A program made the translations under genes and the position numbers. Shown here piece by piece: positions 6,634 through 14,057 of a DNA stretch of 14,198 bases. The notes beneath the pieces are model-generated. The model ran no database searches. It saw only the letters and a program-made list of their open reading frames with translations, and was not told where the DNA came from. Position 1 is the stretch's first letter; each line of letters starts with the position of its first letter. Where the stretch lies: the NCBI GenBank assembly GCA_023227945.1, contig JALOCC010000051.1:1-14198 (forward strand), given 5' to 3'. The stretch comes from Candidatus Omnitrophota bacterium. Its GTDB lineage: Bacteria > Omnitrophota > Gorgyraeia > Duberdicusellales > 4484-171.

Positions 6634-7236
6634 TTACGATTGGAAAACTGCTTCTCTACGGCACCTCGGGCAAAGAACGCTGAAGCGGTCAGGCCGGCCG
6701 ATGAGCCTTTCATTATGGGGTGTTTCGGCACTTAGCGCAAGGGCGTTTTGGTTAAACGTAAGCAGGGTTGTATTCGGCGGATAAAGTGGCCCGAGTTTTT
6801 CTATTGTCCAATTTAGATGGTCGCGGCAGGCAAAAGCCGAGTTGCAATGCTCGCAAAGAATCATTTCTTTCTCGATTGTCTGGCGAAGAACGCTCCGGTG
6901 TTCGGTGGTTGCGATATCAAATTCATTAGAGAGCATTATGCCTTCTACGCTTACGCAGTTAAGCTCGCATTGCCCGCAGGCGATGCATACATCCCAGTTT
7001 ATGGTTAAAACTCGTTTTGCAGTGTTGCCATCGGTGATATCCGTAAAGCTTAAGGCTTTGGTAGGGCAGACATTAACGCAGGCGGTACAGCCAATGCATT
7101 TGTCTTCGTAATAATAAGGCCTTCCGCGAAATGAGCTAAAAGGAATGTGCGGTTCCTTCGGGAATCTGGTCGTATACGGCTTGCTGAAAAATGATTTTAA
7201 GGCGCCTTTAATCTCTCTTAATTTAGGATATTTCAT
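6634..7236 (-). CDS. Hydrogenase 2[4Fe-4S] ferredoxin subunit (HycF/NuoI-like)
   Basis: A 200-residue iron-sulfur subunit that passes electrons between ferredoxin and the hydrogenase small subunit on the cytoplasmic face of the membrane. Two classical clusters are visible: C47, C50, C53, C57-Pro, and C84, C87, C90, C94. An N-terminal segment (PHIPFSSFRGRPYYYEDKC) matches the NuoI/HycF lead-in. The C-terminal third is unlike NuoI: it has CEHCNSAFAC (128-137) and CPRC (189-192), which could bind zinc as in HycF/HyfH-type subunits. The ATG at 7236 is three bases after mrpG, with no clear Shine-Dalgarno, implying coupled translation. The position after the Mrp genes and before the maturation protease supports a hydrogenase role rather than NADH dehydrogenase. 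Confidence 0.88.
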   Translation of the reverse strand: MKYPKLREIKGALKSFFSKPYTTRFPKEPHIPFSSFRGRPYYYEDKCIGCTACVNVCPTKALSFTDITDGNTAKRVLTINWDVCIACGQCELNCVSVEGIMLSNEFDIATTEHRSVLRQTIEKEMILCEHCNSAFACRDHLNWTIEKLGPLYPPNTTLLTFNQNALALSAETPHNERLIGRPDRFSVLCPRCRREAVFQS

Positions 7237-7239
7237 GAG

Positions 7240-7554
7240 TTATTTGTATTCGTTGATTAAGCTTTTGTTACACAATTTTACATCTGTCTTGCAACAGGCG
7301 CGCGCTAGCGCATGCGATGCTGTGGGTGATGTAAAAAGTAAAAAAATAATTGTTAAAATACATTTTACTCCGGCAGTATTTAATCCTATGATAAACACTG
7401 TTCCAAGGAGAATGGCGCAAGTCCCAAAGGTTACACATTTAGTTGATGCTTGCAACCGGTTATATACATCAGGAAGCCTTACCAGGCCCAGGCAGCCTAT
7501 AAAATCAAATATAAGCCCTGCTATTATCAAAGCTATCCCGGCTATATTATTCAT
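7240..7554 (-). CDS. mrpG: Mrp antiporter-type subunit G
   Basis: A small membrane subunit (104 residues) of the Mrp/MnhG family, part of the cation-translocating module of the hydrogenase complex. Three hydrophobic segments are visible (about 4-26, 42-62 and 66-85), with the family signature GLVRLPDVYNRLQASTKC between the first two. I chose the ATG at 7554, which overlaps the end of mrpF by eight bases and gives the normal MnhG N-terminus (MNNIAGIALIIAGLIFDFIG). A longer frame exists but would add 23 residues inside mrpF. The C-terminal tail (ACCKTDVKLCNKSLINEYK) is polar and has three cysteines. Confidence 0.9.
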   Translation of the reverse strand: MNNIAGIALIIAGLIFDFIGCLGLVRLPDVYNRLQASTKCVTFGTCAILLGTVFIIGLNTAGVKCILTIIFLLFTSPTASHALARACCKTDVKLCNKSLINEYK

Positions 7555-7915
7555 CAAAGTCTTTACCCTCCAAAAACTTGGTAAATGCCAAAGTTGAAAT
7601 AAAACTCTGCAGCGCCCAGGCAATGCCTATATCCATATACCATGTTCTTTTTGTGCTTATGCTAAGAAGTGCGCATATGCCTATTATAAGTATTCCAAGC
7701 ATGTCCATTCCGGCTATTCTGTCGGCGGAGGTCGGCCCGCGAAGGACACGGAAAAGGCAAAAAAACGCACATAAAAGAATAATGCTTATGCCGCGCTTGA
7801 GCAGCCATAAAAAGTCCAATTGCTGATAAATAAGTATTTTCAAGGGGAAAAATGCTATTACCGTAAGTATTGCCAGTAAAATCGAAAGCCCTATTATATA
7901 ATGTAGTGTTTTCAT
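7547..7915 (-). CDS. mrpF: Mrp antiporter-type subunit F
   Basis: A membrane protein of 122 residues from the MrpF/MnhF family, recognised by RVLRGPTSADRIAGMD at 56-71 between hydrophobic helices. MnhF proteins are usually about 85-95 residues. This one has an extra N-terminal hydrophobic segment of about 30 residues (HYIIGLSILLAILTVIAFFP) before the helix that normally begins the family. The ATG at 7915 is four bases after the mrpE stop; a TTG at 7927 would add four residues inside mrpE. The 3' end overlaps mrpG. In Mrp-linked hydrogenases this subunit belongs to the small-subunit cluster thought to support Na+ translocation. Confidence 0.88.
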   Translation of the reverse strand: MKTLHYIIGLSILLAILTVIAFFPLKILIYQQLDFLWLLKRGISIILLCAFFCLFRVLRGPTSADRIAGMDMLGILIIGICALLSISTKRTWYMDIGIAWALQSFISTLAFTKFLEGKDFDE

Positions 7916-7919
7916 TATA

Positions 7920-8423
7920 TTATTCAAAAATTTTTTTAATTATTTTTTCAAACCTTTCAATAGTTTCTTCTATTTTATTTTTGCCCGCCCGCTTAACATC
8001 AATCCAGTGTATATAGATTAAGCCTTTTTCTTTTTCGATATCTATGGTTATCGCTCCTTTCGTAAGTGTCAGGCTATTTGCAAGGCATGTCAGGCCGATG
8101 TCTGTTTTTAGGTTGGTTTTTAATTTTAAAATTGCAGGATTTATTGGTATATCTTTTACGATAAGCCGCATCGTCATTTCTATATTAATTTTTAGGCATT
8201 CCCATGTGCACAAAACAATAAAATAAATAAACCAAAGGTAGCGTTTATATTCCAGGAATAATGCCGGCCGTCCCGTGAACAAGTCGCCGTAGAGTGCGGT
8301 TACAACAAAAGCTACAACAGCTCCAACTAAGAGGCTTTGCCAATCTGTCTGCCAATTAGGCAAGTATCGCAAAAATATCCAAACAAGAAAACAGAAAATA
8401 AACAATACTAATTTATTTTTCAT
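7920..8423 (-). CDS. mrpE: Mrp antiporter-type subunit E
   Basis: A 167-residue MnhE/MrpE family subunit. Two or three membrane helices at the N-terminus (about 4-21, 29-46 and 63-78) precede a cytoplasmic domain. The family signature near LANSLTLTKGAITIDI (114-129) is present, but the usual proline of TLTPG is replaced by Lys122. The tail is charged and helical (IEETIERFEKIIKKIFE). The ATG at 8423 overlaps the end of mrpD by 11 bases, so translation is likely coupled. Confidence 0.92.
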   Translation of the reverse strand: MKNKLVLFIFCFLVWIFLRYLPNWQTDWQSLLVGAVVAFVVTALYGDLFTGRPALFLEYKRYLWFIYFIVLCTWECLKINIEMTMRLIVKDIPINPAILKLKTNLKTDIGLTCLANSLTLTKGAITIDIEKEKGLIYIHWIDVKRAGKNKIEETIERFEKIIKKIFE

Positions 8424-9915
8424 ATAACTGCTGTGAAACTAAATTGGTATACTTTATGCCCTTAGTTAAACTGTCAACTGCCGGTTTTAAAAAGTAATCC
8501 TTCACCTTAGGTATCATCAGCGTAGCGCCAAAAATACATATAAATGCAAGAACAGTCATTGAAAATTTCATAAGGATTGGCACTTCCCGGATATTTTTAT
8601 TTGTTTCTTTCAATTGCCCGAAAAAAACATATTTTTGAAATTTCAAAATATAGGAAATCGTAAGAATCGCGCCAATAATCGTTATAATGCCATAACCGAT
8701 ATAACCGCTTTCAATGCAGGCAGCTATGATTAATAGCTTGCTAAAAAAACCGGCAAAAGGCGGTATGCCGGATATGCTCATTGATGCTGCTAATGACGTT
8801 GCTGAAGTCATTGGCATTTTTGTCCGCAACCCGCCAAGTTTTTCTAAATTTCTGGTGCCGGTTGCATACTCAAGGCTACCGGCATTTAAAAATAGCAAGG
8901 ATTTAAATACGGAGTGATTCAACAAATGCAAAAGCGCCCCGGTTATGGCAAGCGGTGTGCCAATTCCTAAGCCTAACACCATATATCCTACCTGGCTTAT
9001 AGAAGAATATCCCAGAAGCCTCTTTATGTCGCTTTGCCCTAAGGCCAGAAAACCGCCAATGATTATTGAAAGTGCTCCCAAAAACATAAAAAGATGCATA
9101 AGTGCATCGTTCATACCAAAAACATTATAAAAAATACGGCATAGAGTGTATAAACCCAAGGATTTGATAAAAATTCCCGAAAGCATTGCTGAAATAGGTG
9201 CAGGAGCAGCAGGATGAGCATCCGGTAGCCAGGCATGAAAAGGTACTATTGCGGATTTGATGCCGAAACCCGCGATAAACAAAATACTTACGAAAATAAC
9301 AGCGGAATTTATGCCGTTTTGCGCTAAGCGAGATGCGATTTCTGCCATATTCAGCGTAGAGGTATAAGCATACAGGAAAGCTATGCCGAGAAGTATGAAT
9401 AAAGAGCCAACAACACCTATGATTGTATACTTTAAGGAAGCTTCAAGCTCTTCTTTTTCTGTGCCAAATGCTACCAGCGCGTAGCTTGCTATCGAAGCTA
9501 TCTCATAAAAGACAAAAAGATTAAAAATATCACCGGTCATAGCCACCCCATTCATACCTGCGATCATAAGCATGAAAAGAGTGTAGAATCTATGTTTTGC
9601 GCTGAACCTTTTCATGTAATTAATAGAAAAAATATTAATTATAAAAGCAATAAAGTTTATTATCGTAAGCATGAAAATGCTTAAGCCATCCAGTACCAGA
9701 ATAATTCCGCCCGGTAATCCCCAACCTCCAACTTTATAAATTAGCGCAGTAGCGCACATTTTTGCTTTAAAAACAAAAAACAGCGAAAGAATAAAAAGAG
9801 CAAAAGTAATGATAACCGAAAAAACATCGCAAAACTTTGTCTTATTTTTTCCGGCAAGCGAAATAAGGAAGGCAGCGCCAAGAGGCAAAATAATGAATAA
9901 GGGAATAAATTGCAT
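8413..9915 (-). CDS. mrpD: Mrp antiporter-type subunit D (NuoM/NuoN-like)
   Basis: A 500-residue polytopic membrane protein of the proton-antiporter family (MrpD, MbhH), expected to have about 14 helices. The proton-pathway residues are intact: Glu138 in NLFVFYEIASI (TM5), Lys220 in FGIKSAIVPFHAWLPDAHPA (TM7), Lys251 in GIFIKSLGLY (TM8) and Lys338 in NHSVFKSLLFLNAG. The quinone-oxidoreductase signature LLGYSSISQVGYMVLGLG is at 300-317. The ATG at 9915 is one base after mrpC, with AAAGG five to six bases upstream. It should carry the proton or sodium pumping half-channel of the complex. Its intact TM5 glutamate contrasts with the upstream NuoL-like subunit, which lacks it. Confidence 0.95.
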   Translation of the reverse strand: MQFIPLFIILPLGAAFLISLAGKNKTKFCDVFSVIITFALFILSLFFVFKAKMCATALIYKVGGWGLPGGIILVLDGLSIFMLTIINFIAFIINIFSINYMKRFSAKHRFYTLFMLMIAGMNGVAMTGDIFNLFVFYEIASIASYALVAFGTEKEELEASLKYTIIGVVGSLFILLGIAFLYAYTSTLNMAEIASRLAQNGINSAVIFVSILFIAGFGIKSAIVPFHAWLPDAHPAAPAPISAMLSGIFIKSLGLYTLCRIFYNVFGMNDALMHLFMFLGALSIIIGGFLALGQSDIKRLLGYSSISQVGYMVLGLGIGTPLAITGALLHLLNHSVFKSLLFLNAGSLEYATGTRNLEKLGGLRTKMPMTSATSLAASMSISGIPPFAGFFSKLLIIAACIESGYIGYGIITIIGAILTISYILKFQKYVFFGQLKETNKNIREVPILMKFSMTVLAFICIFGATLMIPKVKDYFLKPAVDSLTKGIKYTNLVSQQLYEK

Positions 9916-9916
9916 T

Positions 9917-10255
9917 TTAACCTTTCAGTTTATTTATTTTTGTAATATCGAAAGTCCCGTATTTTTCGTATATTCTTATTGCAATAGCCACCAAGAGCGC
10001 CGTTGTCGCCAAGCTGATAACTATAGCCGTCATTGCCAGTGCCTGCGGAAGCGGGTCAACCATACTAACAATTTCCTGGTCTGGTGAATATAAAGGGGAA
10101 CGGCCGTTCATTTTGTAGCCGAAAAGGATAAGGAAAAGATTAATCGCATACTCGCAGATTACTATACCGATTATTATCTTTATGATGTTACGCTTACGTA
10201 AAATCGCATATAGCCCTACGCAAAACAGTACTAAGCATAAAAAGTAAGTAAGCAT
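9917..10255 (-). CDS. mrpC: Mrp antiporter-type subunit C (NuoK-like)
   Basis: A 112-residue protein with three hydrophobic helices, homologous to NuoK. The MrpC signature DPLPQALAMTAIVIS is at 67-81, after the loop SPLYSPDQEIVSMV. Glu35 lies within the second helix (IIIGIVICEYAINLFLI), where NuoK-type proteins carry a glutamate of the central hydrophilic axis. The ATG at 10255 is one base after the mrpB stop, and the gene is followed one base later by mrpD. Confidence 0.93.
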   Translation of the reverse strand: MLTYFLCLVLFCVGLYAILRKRNIIKIIIGIVICEYAINLFLILFGYKMNGRSPLYSPDQEIVSMVDPLPQALAMTAIVISLATTALLVAIAIRIYEKYGTFDITKINKLKG

Positions 10256-10256
10256 G

Positions 10257-10727
10257 TTATTTATTGTCCTTTATTTTCCCCTCTTTAAGAGGTGTAAATT
10301 TTAATAATACCAATACTAAAAATATTCCAAATAACCCAAGAGAAACTTCAAGTAAAGCAAGCGCAATATTTGAAATAGGAATAGTGCCGGCAGAAAGCAG
10401 CTTAAAGGGCGCCCCCTTAGGCAGCCAGTTTGCGAAGAAATATCCGCCAAAAAATCCAAACACAGCGATTACGAGAAATAAAAGCGCTCCAAGGCTTTCC
10501 AAAAACGATATCATTGGTTGAGGTATTCTTTTCAGTATCTCTTCTTTGCCGAAAGCGAGCATGAAAAGAATGTACGATAAAGCTATAATAAAACCGCCGG
10601 CAAAGCCTCCGCCCGGGGAAATATGCCCGTGTAAAACTATGTAGATTCCGTAAAGCAGTATAAAACCTACAAGCAGGCGCGTTACTGTCTTAACTATCAG
10701 GCTCATTCCGTTATTTTTATTCATCAT
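10257..10727 (-). CDS. mrpB: Mrp antiporter-type subunit B
   Basis: A 156-residue membrane protein of the MrpB/MnhB family with four hydrophobic segments. The family signature GHISPGGGFAGG is at 34-45, after the first helix. The gene opens with two consecutive ATG codons (10727 and 10724) that overlap the end of the DUF4040-type gene; either could be used. The tail is short and charged (PLKEGKIKDNK). It is one base from mrpC. Together with the neighbouring MrpA-C-terminal-like protein it forms the part of the module proposed to conduct Na+ in Mbh and Mrp complexes. Confidence 0.93.
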   Translation of the reverse strand: MMNKNNGMSLIVKTVTRLLVGFILLYGIYIVLHGHISPGGGFAGGFIIALSYILFMLAFGKEEILKRIPQPMISFLESLGALLFLVIAVFGFFGGYFFANWLPKGAPFKLLSAGTIPISNIALALLEVSLGLFGIFLVLVLLKFTPLKEGKIKDNK

Positions 10728-11256
10728 TTTTGTTTTCGTTAGTGAGTCTGCCTTTTTTGCGCATTATTACCATAATCCCTACAGCTGCGGCAAATAATAC
10801 CGTGGCTTCGCCTAATGTATCGTAGGCGCGGAAATTCAGGTTTATTGCCGATACGACATTAGTTGCATGGACACTTTCCATAGTTTTATTAAAATAGAAA
10901 ACCGATGTTGTCATCGTAGGGTTTCCAAAATACGGCAAGTTCAAAATAGCTTTATAGCCATAGATGAGAAACATAACAAGAAATGCTATAGCGGCTGTCG
11001 TGTTTACTAACCATCTGCCGGATGTGGAAAAAGGAAGGTCTACTTTTATGGTTGCACGGATAAGTATAATCAGGCATAAAATTTCAACTACAAGCTGCGT
11101 AATTGCCAAGTCAGGTGCTTTAAGGGATAAAAAGCTAACTACTAAACCAAACCCGGCTACACCCACTGCTACAACCGAACCAAGCAGGTCTTTCATTTTA
11201 ACTGCAGCTATAGCCGCAATAATTATAAATATTAAGAGTAAATTTATTTCAATCAT
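10717..11256 (-). CDS. DUF4040/MbhD-MbhE-like subunit (MrpA C-terminal equivalent)
   Basis: A 179-residue membrane protein that appears to join two pieces separate in archaeal Mbh. Residues 1-72 match MbhD (DUF4040), with KMKDLLGSVVAVGVAGFGL and the signature KAPDLAITQLVVEIL (46-60). Residues about 81-167 match MbhE, with a helix, the loop NATNVV-like VHATNVVSAINLNFRAYDTLGE (the invariant YDTLGE at 145-150) and a final helix. In full-length MrpA these segments form the C-terminus, so here MrpA is split between this gene and the upstream NuoL-like gene. The ATG at 11256 is one base after the upstream stop; a TTG at 11274 would add six residues. The 3' end overlaps mrpB by 11 bases. Confidence 0.88.
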   Translation of the reverse strand: MIEINLLLIFIIIAAIAAVKMKDLLGSVVAVGVAGFGLVVSFLSLKAPDLAITQLVVEILCLIILIRATIKVDLPFSTSGRWLVNTTAAIAFLVMFLIYGYKAILNLPYFGNPTMTTSVFYFNKTMESVHATNVVSAINLNFRAYDTLGEATVLFAAAVGIMVIMRKKGRLTNENKNDE

Positions 11257-11257
11257 A

Positions 11258-12889
11258 TTATTTGAAAAATACAAAAAATAATCCCATCATGCCTAAAAGA
11301 CACCAGATTAAGTATGTCGGCAGCACTCCATTGTGCAATCTTTTTAACAAAGTGGACAAAATAAAGGCTATTTTTTTTAATTGCTCGTATATATCGAATA
11401 CTTTACCTTCGGCAAGAGCATAGATTTTCTTCAAAAATGGTATATCACTGATTGTTGCATAGAAATCCTCTATTTTTGCTTCTTCGTGAGGGTTTGATTC
11501 TTCTCCTCCCGTATACGTCGGGCTGATGCGCAGATTTTTCGAAGAAAATTTAAAAACAATCAGGCCGATAATTATGCCAAGCGCCATAAAAGCTGTAGCG
11601 CCTACAGGTTGCCATAAACCCACCATATTAAAACTTCCTATAGCTTCTTCGATAACTTTAAGTATGGTTGAATAGGCAAACACTCCGAAAATAATGCATA
11701 AAAAAGCTAATATTATAACCGGAAGCAAAAGCAGGAAACTGCTTTCTTTCGCGCGTTTTCTGGCATTTCCAAAAAATACGCTGGAAATTACTTTTAAGAA
11801 GGAAGCCAACGTAAGGCCGCTCCCTATGAGAGCGCTTAGCAATGCTAAGGCGACGATTATTTTTAAAGGATAAGAGCTGAGAGAATTCATAAATTCGCTA
11901 AGCGCCTGGTAGATCATCCATTTCGAAACGAACCCGTTAAGCGGCGGAATGCCGGATATTGAAAATGCAGCTACTAAAAATGTGATAAAGGTTATAGGCA
12001 TAAAGCGAGCTAAACCGCCTAAATCATGAAGCCTGGTTGTGCCGGTTTGGTTTTCTACATTTCCCGCGCCTAAGAACAAACAGCATTTATATATAGCATT
12101 ATTAATCATATGATATAGGCCTGCGGCAATGCCTATAGGTGTTGCGCAGCCTAGCCCAAGCACCATATAACCGACTTGGCTTATCGCATGGTAGCCTAGT
12201 AGCTTTTTGATATCATGCTGAATAAGCGCCATCATAACGGCAAAGATTACGGTAGCTGCTCCGGCGATTATAAGCGTAAATTTTGCCGTTGTATCGAGGA
12301 AAAAGGAATTTTTTACTATGCGTACCAGCAAATATATTCCTAAAAGTTTATCCAATGAAGCCGGCAAATATGCTACAACAGGTAAAGGTGCGCATTTGGC
12401 GGTTTCGGGAATCCAGGTATGCATTGGCATGCAGCCTGCCTTGGCGAAACAGGCTATCGCTATAAAAATAAAAGAAACAAAAGAAAGATTATTGTTTATA
12501 ATCAGTGTATTCGCGGTTAAGCTCATAGAAGATGTCAAAAAGTTATAAAGTAAAAATCCAAACAATAAGAATCCGTCGGTTGCGCCGATGATAATAAAAG
12601 TTTTTTTAGCTATACTAGATGCGTTTTCGTCATCGTAGAGATTTATTAATTTAAATAAACTTAAACCGAGAAAACCCCAGAAGACAGCAATAAGTATGAT
12701 GTTGTCCGAAAAAACAACTCCCAGTGAAGCTATCATCGTCAGGAAAAACCAGATATAATAAGTTATCCTTCTGCTTTTGAGAAATCCCGCAGAATAAATA
12801 GCCATAAGGACGCTAAAAAATATAACAAAAAAACCCACTAGTTTCGAAAGAGAATCAAATATAAATAGATTATTCAAGGCCATATTCAT
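11258..12889 (-). CDS. NuoL/MrpA N-terminal-like antiporter subunit of hydrogenase complex
   Basis: A 543-residue polytopic membrane protein of the proton-antiporter family. It keeps Lys150 (CFAKAGCMPMHTWIPETAK, TM7), Lys181 (SLDKLLGIYLL, TM8), His225 and Lys228 (IQHDIKKLLGYHAISQVGYM) and Lys268 (NNAIYKCCLFLGAG). At the TM5 position where the family has a conserved glutamate (WEGVG or YEI), this protein reads FWGFLG with Gly72 (codon at 12674-12676). A C-terminal extension with YTGGEESNPHE (about 449-459), an amphipathic region and a final helix resembles NuoL-like subunits of Mbx/Hyf-type complexes. ATG codons at 12889 and 12883 are both possible; both overlap the large subunit gene, without a strong Shine-Dalgarno. 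It lacks the MrpA C-terminal part, which is encoded by the next gene. Confidence 0.9.
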   Translation of the reverse strand: MNMALNNLFIFDSLSKLVGFFVIFFSVLMAIYSAGFLKSRRITYYIWFFLTMIASLGVVFSDNIILIAVFWGFLGLSLFKLINLYDDENASSIAKKTFIIIGATDGFLLFGFLLYNFLTSSMSLTANTLIINNNLSFVSFIFIAIACFAKAGCMPMHTWIPETAKCAPLPVVAYLPASLDKLLGIYLLVRIVKNSFFLDTTAKFTLIIAGAATVIFAVMMALIQHDIKKLLGYHAISQVGYMVLGLGCATPIGIAAGLYHMINNAIYKCCLFLGAGNVENQTGTTRLHDLGGLARFMPITFITFLVAAFSISGIPPLNGFVSKWMIYQALSEFMNSLSSYPLKIIVALALLSALIGSGLTLASFLKVISSVFFGNARKRAKESSFLLLLPVIILAFLCIIFGVFAYSTILKVIEEAIGSFNMVGLWQPVGATAFMALGIIIGLIVFKFSSKNLRISPTYTGGEESNPHEEAKIEDFYATISDIPFLKKIYALAEGKVFDIYEQLKKIAFILSTLLKRLHNGVLPTYLIWCLLGMMGLFFVFFK

Positions 12890-14057
12890 TTTTAAGCTTT
12901 GCGGTTTTTTCTATGGATAGTTTGATAAGATCGTCTCCGGTAAAAACCTTTTGCCCGTTCTTTGTAAACACTGCGCATCTTTCAGTGCAGCAGTAACACG
13001 GGTCAACTGCCGCGAGTGTCAATGCAGCATCTGAAATAGTATAGCCCGGTACAGTAACGATATTGCTTGGAACATTCACAAAGGAAGGCGCCCTTATTTT
13101 ATGCCTTACCGGCCGGTTAGTCCCGTCGCTTCGAACATAATGGAAGCATTCGCCGCGCGGGGCCTCCACCCGTCCTATGCCTTCGCCTTCGGGTATATCT
13201 CTTACTTCAACTTCTATCGGGCCCTTAGTAATTTTTTCGAGGCATTGTTCGATGATTGAGCAAGACTCAAACATCTCAAGCACTCTTACTATAATTTTTG
13301 CGTAAATATCCCCTTCGTTTCTTACAATGACCGACCAATTAATATTATTATAAAACGCATAGGCATCATCACGGCGCACATCTACGTCAATTGCGCTTGC
13401 GCGTGCTGTCGGGCCAACTACGCCAAGAGATATGCCTTCCTCTTTTTTTAAAATACCTACGCCTTTTGTGCGTTTGCCAATCACCGGGTCGTCATTGACT
13501 ACTTTTTTAAACATATTAAGCACCGGATACAATTCTTTGATGGTTTTTTTGATGACAGAATAGGTTTCTTCTTTTATATCCCTTCTTACTCCGCCTATTT
13601 TCATCATCGCGTAATTTTGGCGGTTACCGCAGATTAATTCAAATAAATCTAAAATTGGTTCCCTTGCTTTCCATGCCCACATCCAGACAGTGTTGTAACC
13701 GATAAAGTGTCCGGCAAGCCCCAGCCAAAGCAGGTGTGAATGTATACGCTGGAGTTCATCGATTATCATTCTTATATAATTAGCGCGTTCCGGCACAGTT
13801 ATGCCGAGCAAGTCTTCAACTGCAAGGCAATAAGCAAAAGGGTGAGAACTCGAACATATACCACAGATTCGCTCTACCGCAAACGGTACCTGGTCCCAAT
13901 GTTTTGATTCGGCGATTTTTTCAATGCCACGGTGATTATAGCCAATTTCTATTTCAAGTTCGGTTACGCGTTCGCCTTCAACTATCAGGCGGAAAAATTC
14001 TGGTTCTTCCTGTAAGGGATGATACGGCCCTATAGGTATTACTTTTTTCTCACTCAT
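12870..14057 (-). CDS. [NiFe]-hydrogenase catalytic large subunit, group 4 membrane-bound type
   Basis: A 395-residue large subunit that holds the NiFe(CN)2CO site for H2 production or oxidation. Both nickel-binding motifs are present: RICGIC (C65, C68) and DPCYCC (C354, C357). This separates it from NuoD and from MbxL-type subunits that have lost these cysteines. The remainder aligns with NuoD/HycE, for example IGYNHRGIEKIAE, GPTARASAIDVDVRRDDAY and GRVEAPRGE. The final CTER (357-360) is followed by a 35-residue extension (CAVFTKNGQKVFTGDD...), which in HycE-like proteins is removed after the Arg by a HycI-type protease; such a protease is encoded downstream at 5522-6619. An extra Cys356 lies beside the ligand Cys357. 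The ATG at 14057 has AAGGA eight bases upstream and overlaps the preceding gene by eight bases. Confidence 0.95.
   Translation of the reverse strand: MSEKKVIPIGPYHPLQEEPEFFRLIVEGERVTELEIEIGYNHRGIEKIAESKHWDQVPFAVERICGICSSSHPFAYCLAVEDLLGITVPERANYIRMIIDELQRIHSHLLWLGLAGHFIGYNTVWMWAWKAREPILDLFELICGNRQNYAMMKIGGVRRDIKEETYSVIKKTIKELYPVLNMFKKVVNDDPVIGKRTKGVGILKKEEGISLGVVGPTARASAIDVDVRRDDAYAFYNNINWSVIVRNEGDIYAKIIVRVLEMFESCSIIEQCLEKITKGPIEVEVRDIPEGEGIGRVEAPRGECFHYVRSDGTNRPVRHKIRAPSFVNVPSNIVTVPGYTISDAALTLAAVDPCYCCTERCAVFTKNGQKVFTGDDLIKLSIEKTAKLKNEYGLE

Noticed and set aside
7555..7623. A 23-residue N-terminal extension of MrpG
   Set aside because: It lies inside mrpF, reads MPGRCRVLFQLWHLPSFWRV and lacks family similarity; ATG 7554 gives the normal MnhG start and a typical short overlap.
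7240..12889. A standalone Mrp Na+/H+ antiporter operon placed next to a hydrogenase by chance
   Set aside because: The genes are continuous with, and overlap, the hydrogenase large subunit on one side, and lie three bases from its ferredoxin subunit on the other.
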